Part shown: piece after piece, positions 9,565-17,596 of the stretch | How the letters are laid out: each line of letters begins with the position of its first letter | How positions within the stretch are numbered: position 1 is the stretch's first letter | NCBI RefSeq assembly: GCF_030817015.1 | Contig: NZ_JAUSYS010000001.1 | Location: 3,224,001 to 3,288,000, forward strand | Direction: 5' to 3' | Length of the DNA stretch: 64,000 nucleotides | From: Arthrobacter sp. V1I7 | GTDB taxonomy: Bacteria; Actinomycetota; Actinomycetes; Actinomycetales; Micrococcaceae | Made by a program: the position numbers and the translations under genes | Notes under the pieces: model-generated | The model's input: only the letters and a program-made list of their open reading frames with translations | Databases searched by the model: none | What the model was told of the DNA's origin: nothing

Positions 9565-10716
9565 ATGTCTGAGACACGAACCAACTCTTCAACCCCACCA
9601 GGTGCTTCTGACGGCGACTTGCGGCAAGCAATCAGCCGACGCCAAACCCTGAAGGCTGGCGCTGGCATCCTCGCTGTGGCTGCCCTGCCGATTTTCAAGC
9701 AACAGGTGCCCTTGGCGGACCGTGCGGCTTCCGTTCCCCTCACGGCCCCGGTGCGATCCGGACGCCTGGAGGCTTTCGGCCGCGGCAGCGACAAAGCCCT
9801 CCACCACAACTGGCAGCTGCCTCCGGGTAACGTCTGGAGCGGCTGGTCATCATTAGGCGGCGGCGTCGACCAACCGGCTATCGGACGCAACGGCGATGGG
9901 CGCCTCGAGGCCTTCGTTGTTGGAAACGACCACGCGCTCTGGCATAACTGGCAGCTAAGCCGGGACGGGGCGTGGAGCGGCTGGGCTTCCCTTGGCGGCT
10001 GGGTTAACCAACCCACCATCGGGGAGAACCAGGACGGGCGCCTGGAAGCCTTCGTCGTCGGCAGCGACCACGCGCTCCACCACAACGTGCAAAGCGGTCG
10101 CGTATGGAGCGGCTGGGCTTCCCTTGGCGGCTGGGTCGCCGAACCCACCATTGGGCACAACGCGGACGGCCGCCTTGAAGTCTTCGTTGTCGGCAGCGAC
10201 AAAGCGCTCCACCACAACTGGCAGGCGAGCCCGGGTGGGGCATGGAGTGGCTGGGCTTCCCTTGGCGGCTCGGTTAGCCAACCCACTGTCGGGCAAAACG
10301 GGGACGGACGCCTGGAAGTCTTCGTCGTTGGCAACGACCGCGCGCTCTGGCACATCTGGCGAGACGGTGCCGGCTGGAGCGGCTGGAATTCCTTGGGCGG
10401 CTGGGTCGACCAACCCAAAGTCCACCGCAACGCAGACGATCGGCTTGAAGTCTTTGTTGTCGGCAGCGACAAAGCGCTCTGGCACAACTGGCAGGTAGCC
10501 CCGAGCGGGGCATGGAGCGGCTGGGCGTCCCTGGGTGGCCAGTGCGACAAACCTGCGGTCGCCCGGAACCCGGATGGACGACTCGAAGCCCTCGTCATCG
10601 GAAGCGATCACGCCCTCTGGCACAGATGGCAGCTAACCCCCGCAGGTGCTGCCTGGAGCGACTGGACCTCGCTCGGCGGCTGGATCGATCAACTGGCCGT
10701 GGACGTCAACGCGTAG
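9565..10716 (+). CDS. Tat-exported seven-bladed beta-propeller lectin-like protein (PLL/PHL-like repeats)
   Basis: 383 aa from ATG 9565, with GGAGG 5 nt upstream. Residues ~28-50 form a twin-arginine signal (SRRQTLKAGAGILAVAAL, followed by PIF). The mature part is almost entirely seven tandem repeats of 44-48 residues, each DGRLEVFVVGSDKALWHNWQ-like, then WSGWASLGG, then a xPxxGxN loop; seven copies suggest a closed seven-bladed propeller. The pattern resembles the Photorhabdus PLL/PHL fucose-binding propeller lectins, so sugar binding at the cell surface or outside the cell is inferred. No enzyme motif or anchor is visible. GC is lower than the neighbours, and the gene sits in a patch flanked by duplicated gene fragments, which suggests acquisition. 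Confidence 0.75.
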   Translation: MSETRTNSSTPPGASDGDLRQAISRRQTLKAGAGILAVAALPIFKQQVPLADRAASVPLTAPVRSGRLEAFGRGSDKALHHNWQLPPGNVWSGWSSLGGGVDQPAIGRNGDGRLEAFVVGNDHALWHNWQLSRDGAWSGWASLGGWVNQPTIGENQDGRLEAFVVGSDHALHHNVQSGRVWSGWASLGGWVAEPTIGHNADGRLEVFVVGSDKALHHNWQASPGGAWSGWASLGGSVSQPTVGQNGDGRLEVFVVGNDRALWHIWRDGAGWSGWNSLGGWVDQPKVHRNADDRLEVFVVGSDKALWHNWQVAPSGAWSGWASLGGQCDKPAVARNPDGRLEALVIGSDHALWHRWQLTPAGAAWSDWTSLGGWIDQLAVDVNA

Positions 10717-10924
10717 CCCGGCGTACCTACGGCGCATCCGCAACGCCACGGTAGCTGATGCGGTTGTTGACTGAGGTGCTGGGGTTCTCGGAGGAAGCTG
10801 GACTGGACGGTGCCGTCCGGCCATCCGCTGGCGCAGCGTCCGCCAAGGCCCGGAGGCTCCGTATGCATAGCTGGCAGCAGCTGCCTCCGTGTCCGGGTCG
10901 GTGGACCGGTCGGCATCTTCGCCC
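10717..10924. other. Non-coding sequence after the propeller gene
   Basis: No conserved frame. Short open frames here are not gene-like. It leads into the degenerate DUF1461 copy and is probably part of the same rearranged patch. Confidence 0.4.
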
Positions 10925-11165
10925 GGAGCCGTGGGTCCTCGTGCCCCGCGACGTCGCCGGCGTCCACCCAGAACTGGCCCGGGAACAATCGGATCAGGTG
11001 TCCTGCAAGGAGAAGGTCCACGTTCCGTTGGCGAAGAAGACCCGGTGGAACTCGGTGAAGAACTGCTCCCAGCCGAGTACGGCTAGCACTCCCACACCGG
11101 TGATGATGACGAGGTTGACGATGGAGCCGGCGAAGAGTCCGCGGCGGACCCCCCGCCGCCCGGCA
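10925..11165 (-). pseudogene. Degenerate fragment of a second DUF1461/TIGR01906 gene
   Basis: On the minus strand the text GVRRGLFAGSIVNLVI..., VLAVLGWEQFFTEFHRVFF, NGTWTFSLQDT and IRLFPGQFWVDAG can be read, matching the intact gene at 11483-12844 (its region near 11840-12070), but split between frames around 10998-11003 and lacking both ends. By eye, nucleotide identity to the intact copy is high, roughly four bases in five, so it is a diverged duplicate and not a recent copy. No start, no stop context, not functional. Confidence 0.8.
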
Positions 11166-11175
11166 TTCCGGCGGT

Positions 11176-11262
11176 CGTGCCGCCGGGACTGGCGCGCCGG
11201 GGCCATCCTCGCGGGAATCGAGGCAGGCTACCTGCCCTGGTTTCTGTATCCGGACCGCACCT
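11176..11262 (+). pseudogene. Short degenerate copy of the O-mannosyltransferase gene (internal fragment)
   Basis: RRDWRAGAILAGIEAGYLPW then FLYPDRT can be read, matching the intact pmt gene at about 8424-8505 (GAVLAGIAAGYLPWFLYPDRT region) with only a few base changes. Similarity stops abruptly at both ends; beyond 11262 the sequence is unrelated. Its order relative to the DUF1461 remnant repeats the order pmt then DUF1461 of the flanking intact genes. Confidence 0.8.
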
Positions 11263-11482
11263 GGGCCAAATCCCGGCGCTGGCCAAAGGCCCCCGGTGCC
11301 CGGCGCGTCTTCGCCGCAAGCGAGGCGCCTCGCCCGGGACGTCCTGGCACCTGACGCCGTCCCTCAAACTCAAGACGCCGTCGTACGGGAATTCCAGATA
11401 GATATCGCCCGGCTCTACGGCAGAAGCCGCCATACCGTCTTTGACCCGGCGATGGGTTATCGCTCCGCGGCCGGTGCTTGAA
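11263..11482. other. Unassigned sequence between the pmt fragment and the DUF1461 gene
   Basis: Open in one minus-strand frame, with text such as EPGDIYLEFPYDGVLSLRDG near 11390, which looks protein-like but is not recognised. It may be a relic of another gene. Confidence 0.3.
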
Positions 11483-12844
11483 TCAGACAGTGCTGGAGTG
11501 GCCCCGGGAAGGCTTGCCGTCCGCTTCTGCCTGATCCGTGCCCGCGTCTGCCCCGGTACCGGAATCGGTGGCTGCAGGGCCGCCAGGTCCTTCCGCGGCA
11601 CCCTCGGCTGCTCTCGTCTTCCGGGCTTTGGCGCGCTTGAAGCGCGACCGTATTCCGGCAGGCTCTTCGGCCGCGTCCCCCGTTGCCGGGCCGTCCGCTG
11701 CCGCATCCTCCGCGGGAGTGCCGTCCGTTGACTGGAGGTTCCCAGCTGTGCCACCCGCTGCCGGGCCTCTCTTGGGCAGTCCGCGGCGCTTCCGCGTGGG
11801 CCAGGTGAGGATCAGCGTGGCCAGGGAGACGAGCAGCACCATGGCCCCGATGACGATGCCGGCATCCACCCAGAACTGGCCGGGGAACAAGCGGATCAGC
11901 GTGTCCTGCAGGGAGAAGGTCCAGGTGCCGCTGGCAAAGAACAGGCGGTGGAACTCGGTAAAGAACTGCTCCCAGCCGAGGACGGCGAGCACGGCCAGGC
12001 CGATGATGAGAACGAGAGTGACCATGGAGCCGGCGAAGAGGCCACGGCGGACTCCCCCGGTGCTGCGGCGCCGCAGGTAGGTGATGGCGATGAGGCTGAG
12101 CAGGATCAGCAGGACGCCGGCGCCGAAGGCGGACAGGATGACCAGCTTGACGTCGGCCATGTGGCTGACTTCGCCTTCCTTGAAAAGCTGGTCGCCGCTG
12201 CGGTCGACGAGCTCCCCAAGGTAACGCGGGCCGGACCAGTTGCTGAGGTAGTCCACGGCGTAGGAGCCGTAGGTCATCCGGTCGTCCGTGCTGAAGCCGT
12301 AGCCGTCGCCCGGGAAGCCGGGCCGGTTGTACTCGACCCACAGGAACAAGGGGCTGGTGACGGCCCGGACGGCGATCACCAGCAGGATGATCGGGAAGCA
12401 GATGGCCAGCAGGACCTGCATCACCCGCGGGAGGACGGGCTTGGTGTTCGCGGCGTGCTCGCGTTCGGCATTCCGGCGTTCAACCTCTTCCTGGGGTGGG
12501 CGGATCTGCAGGGCGGAAGTGTGCGGCGGCTCCTCCCGTGGTCCGGGCGAGGCGGCCGCGGCTTCCGCGGCCTTGCGGTCGGCCCGGCGGCCCGGCACTG
12601 CGCTCGCCCCGGCAGCCGCGCCGATTTCCGGCACCGGGCCCGCTGCCGGCTCCGGGCCGGTTGCCGGCTCCGCGTCGGATCCCGCTCCGGCGGATCCCGC
12701 TCCGGCGGGTCCTGCGTCGTTGTCCGGTTCCTCCCTGCCCGCGGAGGCCGGCTTCATCCAGTCGAAGGCGGGCTCGTCGCTGTCATCGGCGGGATCCAGG
12801 TGCGGATCCTGTCGATTCGGAGGGGTGGGACCTGTGTCAGTCAC
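11483..12844 (-). CDS. DUF1461 (TIGR01906) integral membrane protein
   Basis: 453 aa from GTG 12844 (MTDTGPTPP). A long Pro/Ala/Glu-rich cytoplasmic N-terminus (~140 residues) is followed by four membrane helices: RVMQVLLAICFPIILLVIAV, VILSAFGAGVLLILLSLIAI, GSMVTLVLIIGLAVLAVLGW and a last one after FPGQFWVDAG. Between the first two lies an extracytoplasmic domain with FSTDDRMTYGSYAVDYL. The charged C-terminal tail is ~110 residues. Family function is unknown. A degraded second copy of the helix 3-4 region is at 10925-11165. Confidence 0.85.
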   Translation of the reverse strand: MTDTGPTPPNRQDPHLDPADDSDEPAFDWMKPASAGREEPDNDAGPAGAGSAGAGSDAEPATGPEPAAGPVPEIGAAAGASAVPGRRADRKAAEAAAASPGPREEPPHTSALQIRPPQEEVERRNAEREHAANTKPVLPRVMQVLLAICFPIILLVIAVRAVTSPLFLWVEYNRPGFPGDGYGFSTDDRMTYGSYAVDYLSNWSGPRYLGELVDRSGDQLFKEGEVSHMADVKLVILSAFGAGVLLILLSLIAITYLRRRSTGGVRRGLFAGSMVTLVLIIGLAVLAVLGWEQFFTEFHRLFFASGTWTFSLQDTLIRLFPGQFWVDAGIVIGAMVLLVSLATLILTWPTRKRRGLPKRGPAAGGTAGNLQSTDGTPAEDAAADGPATGDAAEEPAGIRSRFKRAKARKTRAAEGAAEGPGGPAATDSGTGADAGTDQAEADGKPSRGHSSTV

Positions 12845-12928
12845 TGCAGCTTCGCTTCCGTAGGCTTTCGTGCCGCCCGGCCTGCGCCTGGCAACGCAAT
12901 ATCTCTGATTCCGAGACTACCGCCAGAC

Positions 12929-12960
12929 CCTCCCGGCGGGCGAGGTGCCACCCCGGGAGG
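12929..12960. terminator. Weak candidate hairpin between two minus-strand genes
   Basis: Inverted repeat CCTCCCGG/CCGGGAGG, 16-nt loop, without a T tract. Location fits termination after the L,D-transpeptidase. Confidence 0.25.
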
Positions 12961-13021
12961 CCGCCGGGATTACGGCGGCTATTTTCGCCGGACCGAAGGT
13001 TGCCGCTGGGCGGACCGGCCG

Positions 13022-14327
13022 TCAGCGTTTCGCGTACTGTGCCCAAGGGATGTTCCAGTCGCCGAAGCCCTCCAGCGGCTCCACCGGCGGGGCGCCGGTG
13101 TTGAGCGTCTGGACCACGTCACCGCTCGTCATATTGTTGAAGAACCACGCCGCGTCCGCCGGGAGCAGGCCGACGCAGCCGTGCGAGACGTTGGACCGGC
13201 CGACTGCACGCCAGGCAGACTCGAGGGCCTGGTGGACGTACACACCCGAGCTTGTCAGCCGGTTGGCGTATTCCACGGTCAGCGGCGGGTAGTAACCCTT
13301 GTCTCCCGGTTTCAGGCCGATGCTTCCGGCGTTGAACTTGGAGCGCCGTTCCTGCTCCATGATGACGGCATAGCCGGTAGGTGAGAGCCAGTCGGCATCC
13401 CCCAGTGTCACCGGCGCGGTCCGGACCAACTGCCCGTCGAAGTACACCTTCATCGTCTTGGTGACGTCATCCACCACGGCGAGAGCGCTGCGGCCCCACC
13501 TTGAAGGACACCAGGACGTCGGAGTTGCCGATCATCTTGTTACCGAAATCCACGCCGAAGAGCTTCAGGTCGACCGTGACCTGGGTGTTGGCGGCCCAGA
13601 ACGCCTCGGGACGGATCCGGACCCGCCGGTCCGAATACCAGCGCCACGCGACGGCCTGGCCCGAAGAAGCGGTGACGGTGACCGCCTTCTCCATCGCTTC
13701 CTTGTTCAGGACCGGCTCACTGAAGACAATCTCGATGGGCTGTCCCGCACCGACGGTCGTGCCGTTGAGGGGGTTCACGGCGGCATCGGCCTCGTTGGCC
13801 TTGGCCACCGTGCTGAAGCTCTGGGATTTCTTCGTCTCCCGGCCCGCTTCGTCGACAATCGTGAAGGAATACTGGTATCGGGTGTCGAATTCCAGCGGAT
13901 CCTCCGCGGTCCAGGTGGAGCCGTCGGGGCTGGTCGTGCCCGGGACCCGGCCGCCGCCGCTGGCGGGTTCCAGCACGACGTCCTTCACGAGTCCGTTGAC
14001 GGCTTTGACGGAGGGTGTCGCGGCAGGGTTGACGCCCTTGGCACCATCGGTCGGGGTCACGCCGAGCTCAACGGGCTTAACCACGGGGGCGGCGAGGCCG
14101 GGCACGTTCCGCAAGGGCGATGAGGATTCCGAGGGCATGCCGGCATGGGCCCACTGCGGTGCGGTGGCCACCCCGATGCCGCCGGCGCCGACGGCAGCGC
14201 AGATCGCGGCGACGACAAGGATCTTGCCGGTACTGCGCTTACGGCGCCCGGACTCCGGGCGGAGGTCCCCACTGTCTTCGGTTCTGACCACGTCCTGTGT
14301 CCCCCACTGCATTTTTTCCTGGACCAT
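13022..14327 (-). pseudogene. L,D-transpeptidase (Ig-like domain + YkuD), frameshifted
   Basis: Two frames together make one protein. Frame one (14327 or 14312 to 13467) gives a signal-anchor (~34-55) and Ig-like domains (GVTPTDGAKGVNP, NPLNGTTVGAGQPIEIVFSE) ending in SFKVGPQR. Frame two (to 13022) gives the YkuD domain: VVDDVTKTMKVYFDGQL, YVHQALES and the catalytic SHGCVGLLPADAAWFFN. The frame changes near 13478-13490 by one base, exactly between the domains. The family makes 3-3 peptidoglycan crosslinks using that Cys and His. If real, the catalytic domain is cut from its export signal; a GTG at 13477 could only start a cytoplasmic fragment. Sequencing error or recoding are alternatives. 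Confidence 0.75.
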
Positions 14328-14452
14328 TCGGGCTGGCCCTATTCCGTCCGGACCGCCTCGACCAGGCCCCGGTCACGGCTCACTGTGTCTTTCTGCCAGC
14401 ATAGGCGAATTTCCTGACAGTTCCGCCGCGGTTTCCGCTACGAACAGGTCAC

Positions 14453-14486
14453 AACCGGGCTCCGGACCTCGGTCCGGAGCCCGGTT
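14453..14486 (-). terminator. Hairpin terminator downstream of ahcY
   Basis: Perfect inverted repeat with 16-bp arms (AACCGGGCTCCGGACC and its complement) and a 2-nt centre, 22 nt after the ahcY stop. The following T tract is short (TTGTG). Confidence 0.6.
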
Positions 14487-14507
14487 GGAACGGGAAGCGC
14501 GCAGTTC

Positions 14508-15986
14508 CTAGTAGCGGTAGTGCGCCGGCTTGTACGGACCGGCCACATCAAGGTCCAAATACTCGGCCTGCTCCTTGGACAGCTCGGTCAGTTCGACGCC
14601 GAGGGCGTCCAGGTGCAGCCGGGCGACCTTCTCGTCGAGGATCTTCGGCAGCACGTAGACCTGCTTCTCGTACTCGCGCCCGCCCTCGGGCTGGTCCCGC
14701 TTGGTGAACAGTTCAATCTGCGCGATCGTCTGGTTGGCGAAGGAGTTGCTCATCACGAACGACGGGTGCCCGGTGGCGTTGCCGAGGTTCAACAACCGGC
14801 CCTCGGAGAGGACGATGATGGACCGCTCTTCCGCGGTGCCTTCGTCGAAGACCCACTCGTGCACCTGCGGCTTGATCTCGACCCTCCTGATGCCGGGGGT
14901 CCGGGCGAGTCCGGCCATGTCGATCTCGTTGTCGAAATGGCCGATGTTGCCCACGATGGCCTTGTCGCGCATGCCGGCCATGTGCTCGGCCATGATGACG
15001 TCCTTGTTGCCGGTGGTGGTGATGAAAATGTGGCCCTCGCTGAGCACGGATTCCAGCTTCGCGACCTGATACCCGTCCATGGCGGCCTGGAGCGCGCAGA
15101 TGGGGTCGATCTCGGTCACGATCACGCGGGATCCCTGGCCGCGGAAGGCCTCCGCAGCGCCCTTGCCGACGTCGCCGTAACCGCAGACGACGGCGACCTT
15201 GCCGCCCATGAGGACATCGGTGGCGCGGTTGATGCCGTCGGGCAGCGAGTGCCGGATGCCGTACTTGTTGTCGAACTTGCTCTTGGTGACGGAGTCGTTG
15301 ACATTGATCGCCGGGAACAGCAGCTTTCCCTGCTCGGCCAGCTGGTACAGGCGGTGCACGCCGGTGGTGGTTTCCTCGGTAACGCCGAGCAGGCGGGAGC
15401 CGATGCGGGTCCACTTCAGCGGGTCCTCGTGCAGCGAGCCGCGCAGCACGTCCAGGAAGATGCGGCCTTCTTCGGATTCGTCGGCACCGGCGTCCGGCAC
15501 GGCGCCGAGCGCTTCGAACTCGACGCCCTTGTGCACCAGCATGGTGGCGTCGCCGCCGTCGTCCAGGATCATGTTCGCGCCGAGGTCCGGGTCGCTGTCC
15601 GCACCCGGCCAGGTGAGGATCTGCTGGGCGGTCCACCAGTATTCCTCGAGGGTTTCGCCCTTCCAGGCGAAGACCGGGACGCCCTGCGGGTCCTCTACGG
15701 TTCCGTTGCCGACCACGACGGCGGCCGCTGCTTCATCCTGGGTGGAGAAGATGTTGCAGGAAGCCCAGCGGACCTCGGCGCCAAGGGCGGTGAGGGTCTC
15801 GATCAGCACCGCGGTCTGCACGGTCATGTGCAGGGAGCCGGCGATCCGGGCGCCCTTCAGCGGCTGGCTGGCGCCGAATTCCGCCCGCAGGGACATCAGG
15901 CCGGGCATTTCGTGCTCGGCGAGGCGGATCTGGTGGCGGCCCGCCTCGGCCAGGGAGATGTCCGCGATCTTGTAGTCGAAAGTCAT
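14508..15986 (-). CDS. ahcY: Adenosylhomocysteinase (S-adenosyl-L-homocysteine hydrolase)
   Basis: 492 aa; full length for the bacterial form. It splits S-adenosylhomocysteine into homocysteine and adenosine, relieving methyltransferase inhibition. Seen: [13 protein letters not shown] substrate-binding segment, [13 protein letters not shown], the NAD site [28 protein letters not shown], and the C-terminal Lys/Tyr of the KPAHYRY tail. AAAGGA lies 5 nt before ATG 15986. The gene has its own hairpin terminator. I looked for an SAH riboswitch in the upstream 170 bp and did not find its consensus. Confidence 0.96.
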   Translation of the reverse strand: MTFDYKIADISLAEAGRHQIRLAEHEMPGLMSLRAEFGASQPLKGARIAGSLHMTVQTAVLIETLTALGAEVRWASCNIFSTQDEAAAAVVVGNGTVEDPQGVPVFAWKGETLEEYWWTAQQILTWPGADSDPDLGANMILDDGGDATMLVHKGVEFEALGAVPDAGADESEEGRIFLDVLRGSLHEDPLKWTRIGSRLLGVTEETTTGVHRLYQLAEQGKLLFPAINVNDSVTKSKFDNKYGIRHSLPDGINRATDVLMGGKVAVVCGYGDVGKGAAEAFRGQGSRVIVTEIDPICALQAAMDGYQVAKLESVLSEGHIFITTTGNKDVIMAEHMAGMRDKAIVGNIGHFDNEIDMAGLARTPGIRRVEIKPQVHEWVFDEGTAEERSIIVLSEGRLLNLGNATGHPSFVMSNSFANQTIAQIELFTKRDQPEGGREYEKQVYVLPKILDEKVARLHLDALGVELTELSKEQAEYLDLDVAGPYKPAHYRY

Positions 15987-16155
15987 GTGAATCCTTTGTG
16001 TTGCCGGCTGGTCGCCGGTGGCCGGGTGGCTGTGGCCTTGCGTGTCGGTGACTGGAAGTAGTTCGGCCGCCTGTTTCCGGGATTGGCGCGGAGGGACAGG
16101 TCCGGGCGGGGCCGCCGCCGCAAGGGCATTTCCGCTGCCTTATCCCGTCCTTGGC

Positions 16156-16386
16156 CTAACCGGCGGCGCGGGGCCCGGCGTCGTGCTGGTCGGAGGGCGC
16201 CGCGGTGGCCGCCGGGAGCAGCTCCGGCGGCAGCAGCAGCGGAATGCCGTCTTCGATGCGGTAGCGCGGCTTCGCGCCGGAATCGTCTGCCGCCGTCGCG
16301 ACGAGCTCCTCGCCTTCCTGGACCAGGGCGGATCCAGTGACGGGGCAGCGCAGGACGGACAAGAGCTCAGGACTGAGATTCGGCAT
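16156..16386 (-). CDS. Trm112-family small protein (UPF0434-like)
   Basis: 76 aa. MPNLSPELLSVLRCPVTGSA, then DGIPLLLPPE, matches the YcaR/Trm112 pattern, with the first Cys-Pro of a zinc-ribbon remnant. In other bacteria such proteins are small folding or activating partners of enzymes. Its position near ahcY and DUF3499 follows the actinobacterial order. The last ~20 residues are Ala/Pro-rich. Role here not determinable. Confidence 0.8.
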   Translation of the reverse strand: MPNLSPELLSVLRCPVTGSALVQEGEELVATAADDSGAKPRYRIEDGIPLLLPPELLPAATAAPSDQHDAGPRAAG

Positions 16387-16468
16387 GATGAACGCTCCCT
16401 GGTGGGCGCCGCAGCTGGCGCCGGTGGCTTACGGATTTTGCAGTTCCCAGCCTACCGCCAGTTGCAGC

Positions 16469-16858
16469 TCACGATGGTTCACGCAGAATGCGCAGGTGCC
16501 CCCTGCGGGTGCCTTCCGCCGCAGACGGCGCCTCCAAGGCGGGGTGCGCGTTCCGCTGGCCCGGGATCGTGTCCGACGCACGGGGCCGCGACGCCGCCTC
16601 ACGGACTGCGTTCGCCAGCGCCAGCAGGTCGTCGGGACCGGGCCCCGCCGGTGTCGCCGGCATTGCCAGCCGCAGGACTTCCCAGCCGCGCGGGACGGTC
16701 AGGGACCCGGCGTGCTGTTCGCACAGGTCATAGCAATGCGGCTCGGCGTAGGTGGCCAGCGGCCCCAGCACGGCGGTGGAGTCGGCATAGACGTACGTCA
16801 AAGTGGCCACCGCCGAAATGCGGCAGGCTGACCTTGAACAAAGACGAATTGCACCCAC
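16469..16858 (-). CDS. DUF3499 family protein
   Basis: 129 aa from GTG 16858, giving MGAIRLCSRSACR as in relatives; the upstream open extension (to 16969) is not conserved in character. Cys at C-x4-C near the N-terminus and a later HCYDLCEQH suggest a small zinc-binding module. The conserved core is AVATLTYVYADSTAVLGPLA and LTVPRGWEVLRL. Divergent from the PF06262 gene, as Rv3258c/Rv3259. Function unknown. Confidence 0.85.
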   Translation of the reverse strand: MGAIRLCSRSACRISAVATLTYVYADSTAVLGPLATYAEPHCYDLCEQHAGSLTVPRGWEVLRLAMPATPAGPGPDDLLALANAVREAASRPRASDTIPGQRNAHPALEAPSAAEGTRRGHLRILREPS

Positions 16859-16957
16859 GACATCACAGACTACTCCCCTTCCGCGCCGGATTCCCGCACC
16901 CGCGGACCTCCCGCGGCGGGTCGCGGGGGCCATATCGCGTAAATCATCCGCCGGGTT

Positions 16958-16963
16958 TAGAGT
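16958..16963 (+). promoter_or_regulatory. -10 hexamer of the PF06262 gene
   Basis: TAGAGT, 6 nt before ATG 16970; leaderless geometry. Confidence 0.45.
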
Positions 16964-16969
16964 CAACAT

Positions 16970-17596
16970 ATGCAGTCATCGCACCAAGATCCGGGTTTTA
17001 CGGTCCGCTTGGCTGACCCCGCCGCCGCAGCCGGCGACGCCGTTTCCGCGCCGGCCGGTTCCGGCCACAACGCCGCACCGCGAGGCTTCCGGCAGCGCCG
17101 CAGGAACAGGCACGGGCGCGGCCTCCGGGGCGAACTCATGCTGCCCACCCTGCCGGGATACCGGACCCGCTCCGACCGTTTTGACGATTTCGTCCTCGAC
17201 TCGGCCCAGCGGCTCCATGACATCTGGGGCAAACCGCTGGACGGCGTCCGCTTTGCCGTTGACGAGATCCCACCGGGGCTGGAACAGCTCCTTGCGGATG
17301 GAGGCCCCGCCCCAATGGGCGCCTACACCCCGGCAACGGACGAGGAAGGTCCGGTCATTACGCTGTTCCGGCTCGTCGTCGAACAGGCCTGCGGCAGCCG
17401 GGAGGAGCTCCAGGACCTCGTGCACGACGTCGTCGTGGAGCGCACCGCCGAGATGCTTGGCGTGCCGCCGGAATCCCTGGACCCGGGTGTACCGCCGCCG
17501 GTACTGACGCGGCAGGTCCGGCGCACCGGGACCGCAACCAGTCCCTCCGCCGACTGCAGTCAGTACCTGCCAACCGCAGTCAGTATCCCAGCGTGA
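16970..17596 (+). CDS. PF06262 metallopeptidase-like protein lacking the zinc motif (Rv3259-like)
   Basis: 208 aa. The core (~60-180: LPTLPGYRTRSDRFDDFVLD, AVDEIP, GPVITLFRLVVEQ) is the zincin-like PF06262 fold, but where relatives have HExxH it reads HDVVVERTAEMLGV, so the zinc site is gone, as I recall for Rv3259. It is therefore probably not a protease. The first ~50 residues are a Gly/Arg-rich extension. The 3' end overlaps the convergent DUF5719 gene by 17 nt; the overlap lies in a short direct repeat (GCAGTCAGTA at 17556 and 17576). Function unknown; syntenic with whiB2 in many actinobacteria. Confidence 0.8.
   Translation: MQSSHQDPGFTVRLADPAAAAGDAVSAPAGSGHNAAPRGFRQRRRNRHGRGLRGELMLPTLPGYRTRSDRFDDFVLDSAQRLHDIWGKPLDGVRFAVDEIPPGLEQLLADGGPAPMGAYTPATDEEGPVITLFRLVVEQACGSREELQDLVHDVVVERTAEMLGVPPESLDPGVPPPVLTRQVRRTGTATSPSADCSQYLPTAVSIPA

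Noticed and set aside
13022..13477. A separate 151-aa catalytic L,D-transpeptidase starting at GTG 13477.
   Set aside because: It would lack any export signal, and the upstream frame supplies exactly the missing N-terminal part, so one broken gene is simpler.
14328..14507. Possible tRNA or small RNA between ahcY and the transpeptidase.
   Set aside because: Only the terminator hairpin is structured; no cloverleaf could be drawn.
15987..16155. SAH riboswitch upstream of ahcY.
   Set aside because: The conserved core of that riboswitch was not found on the minus strand.
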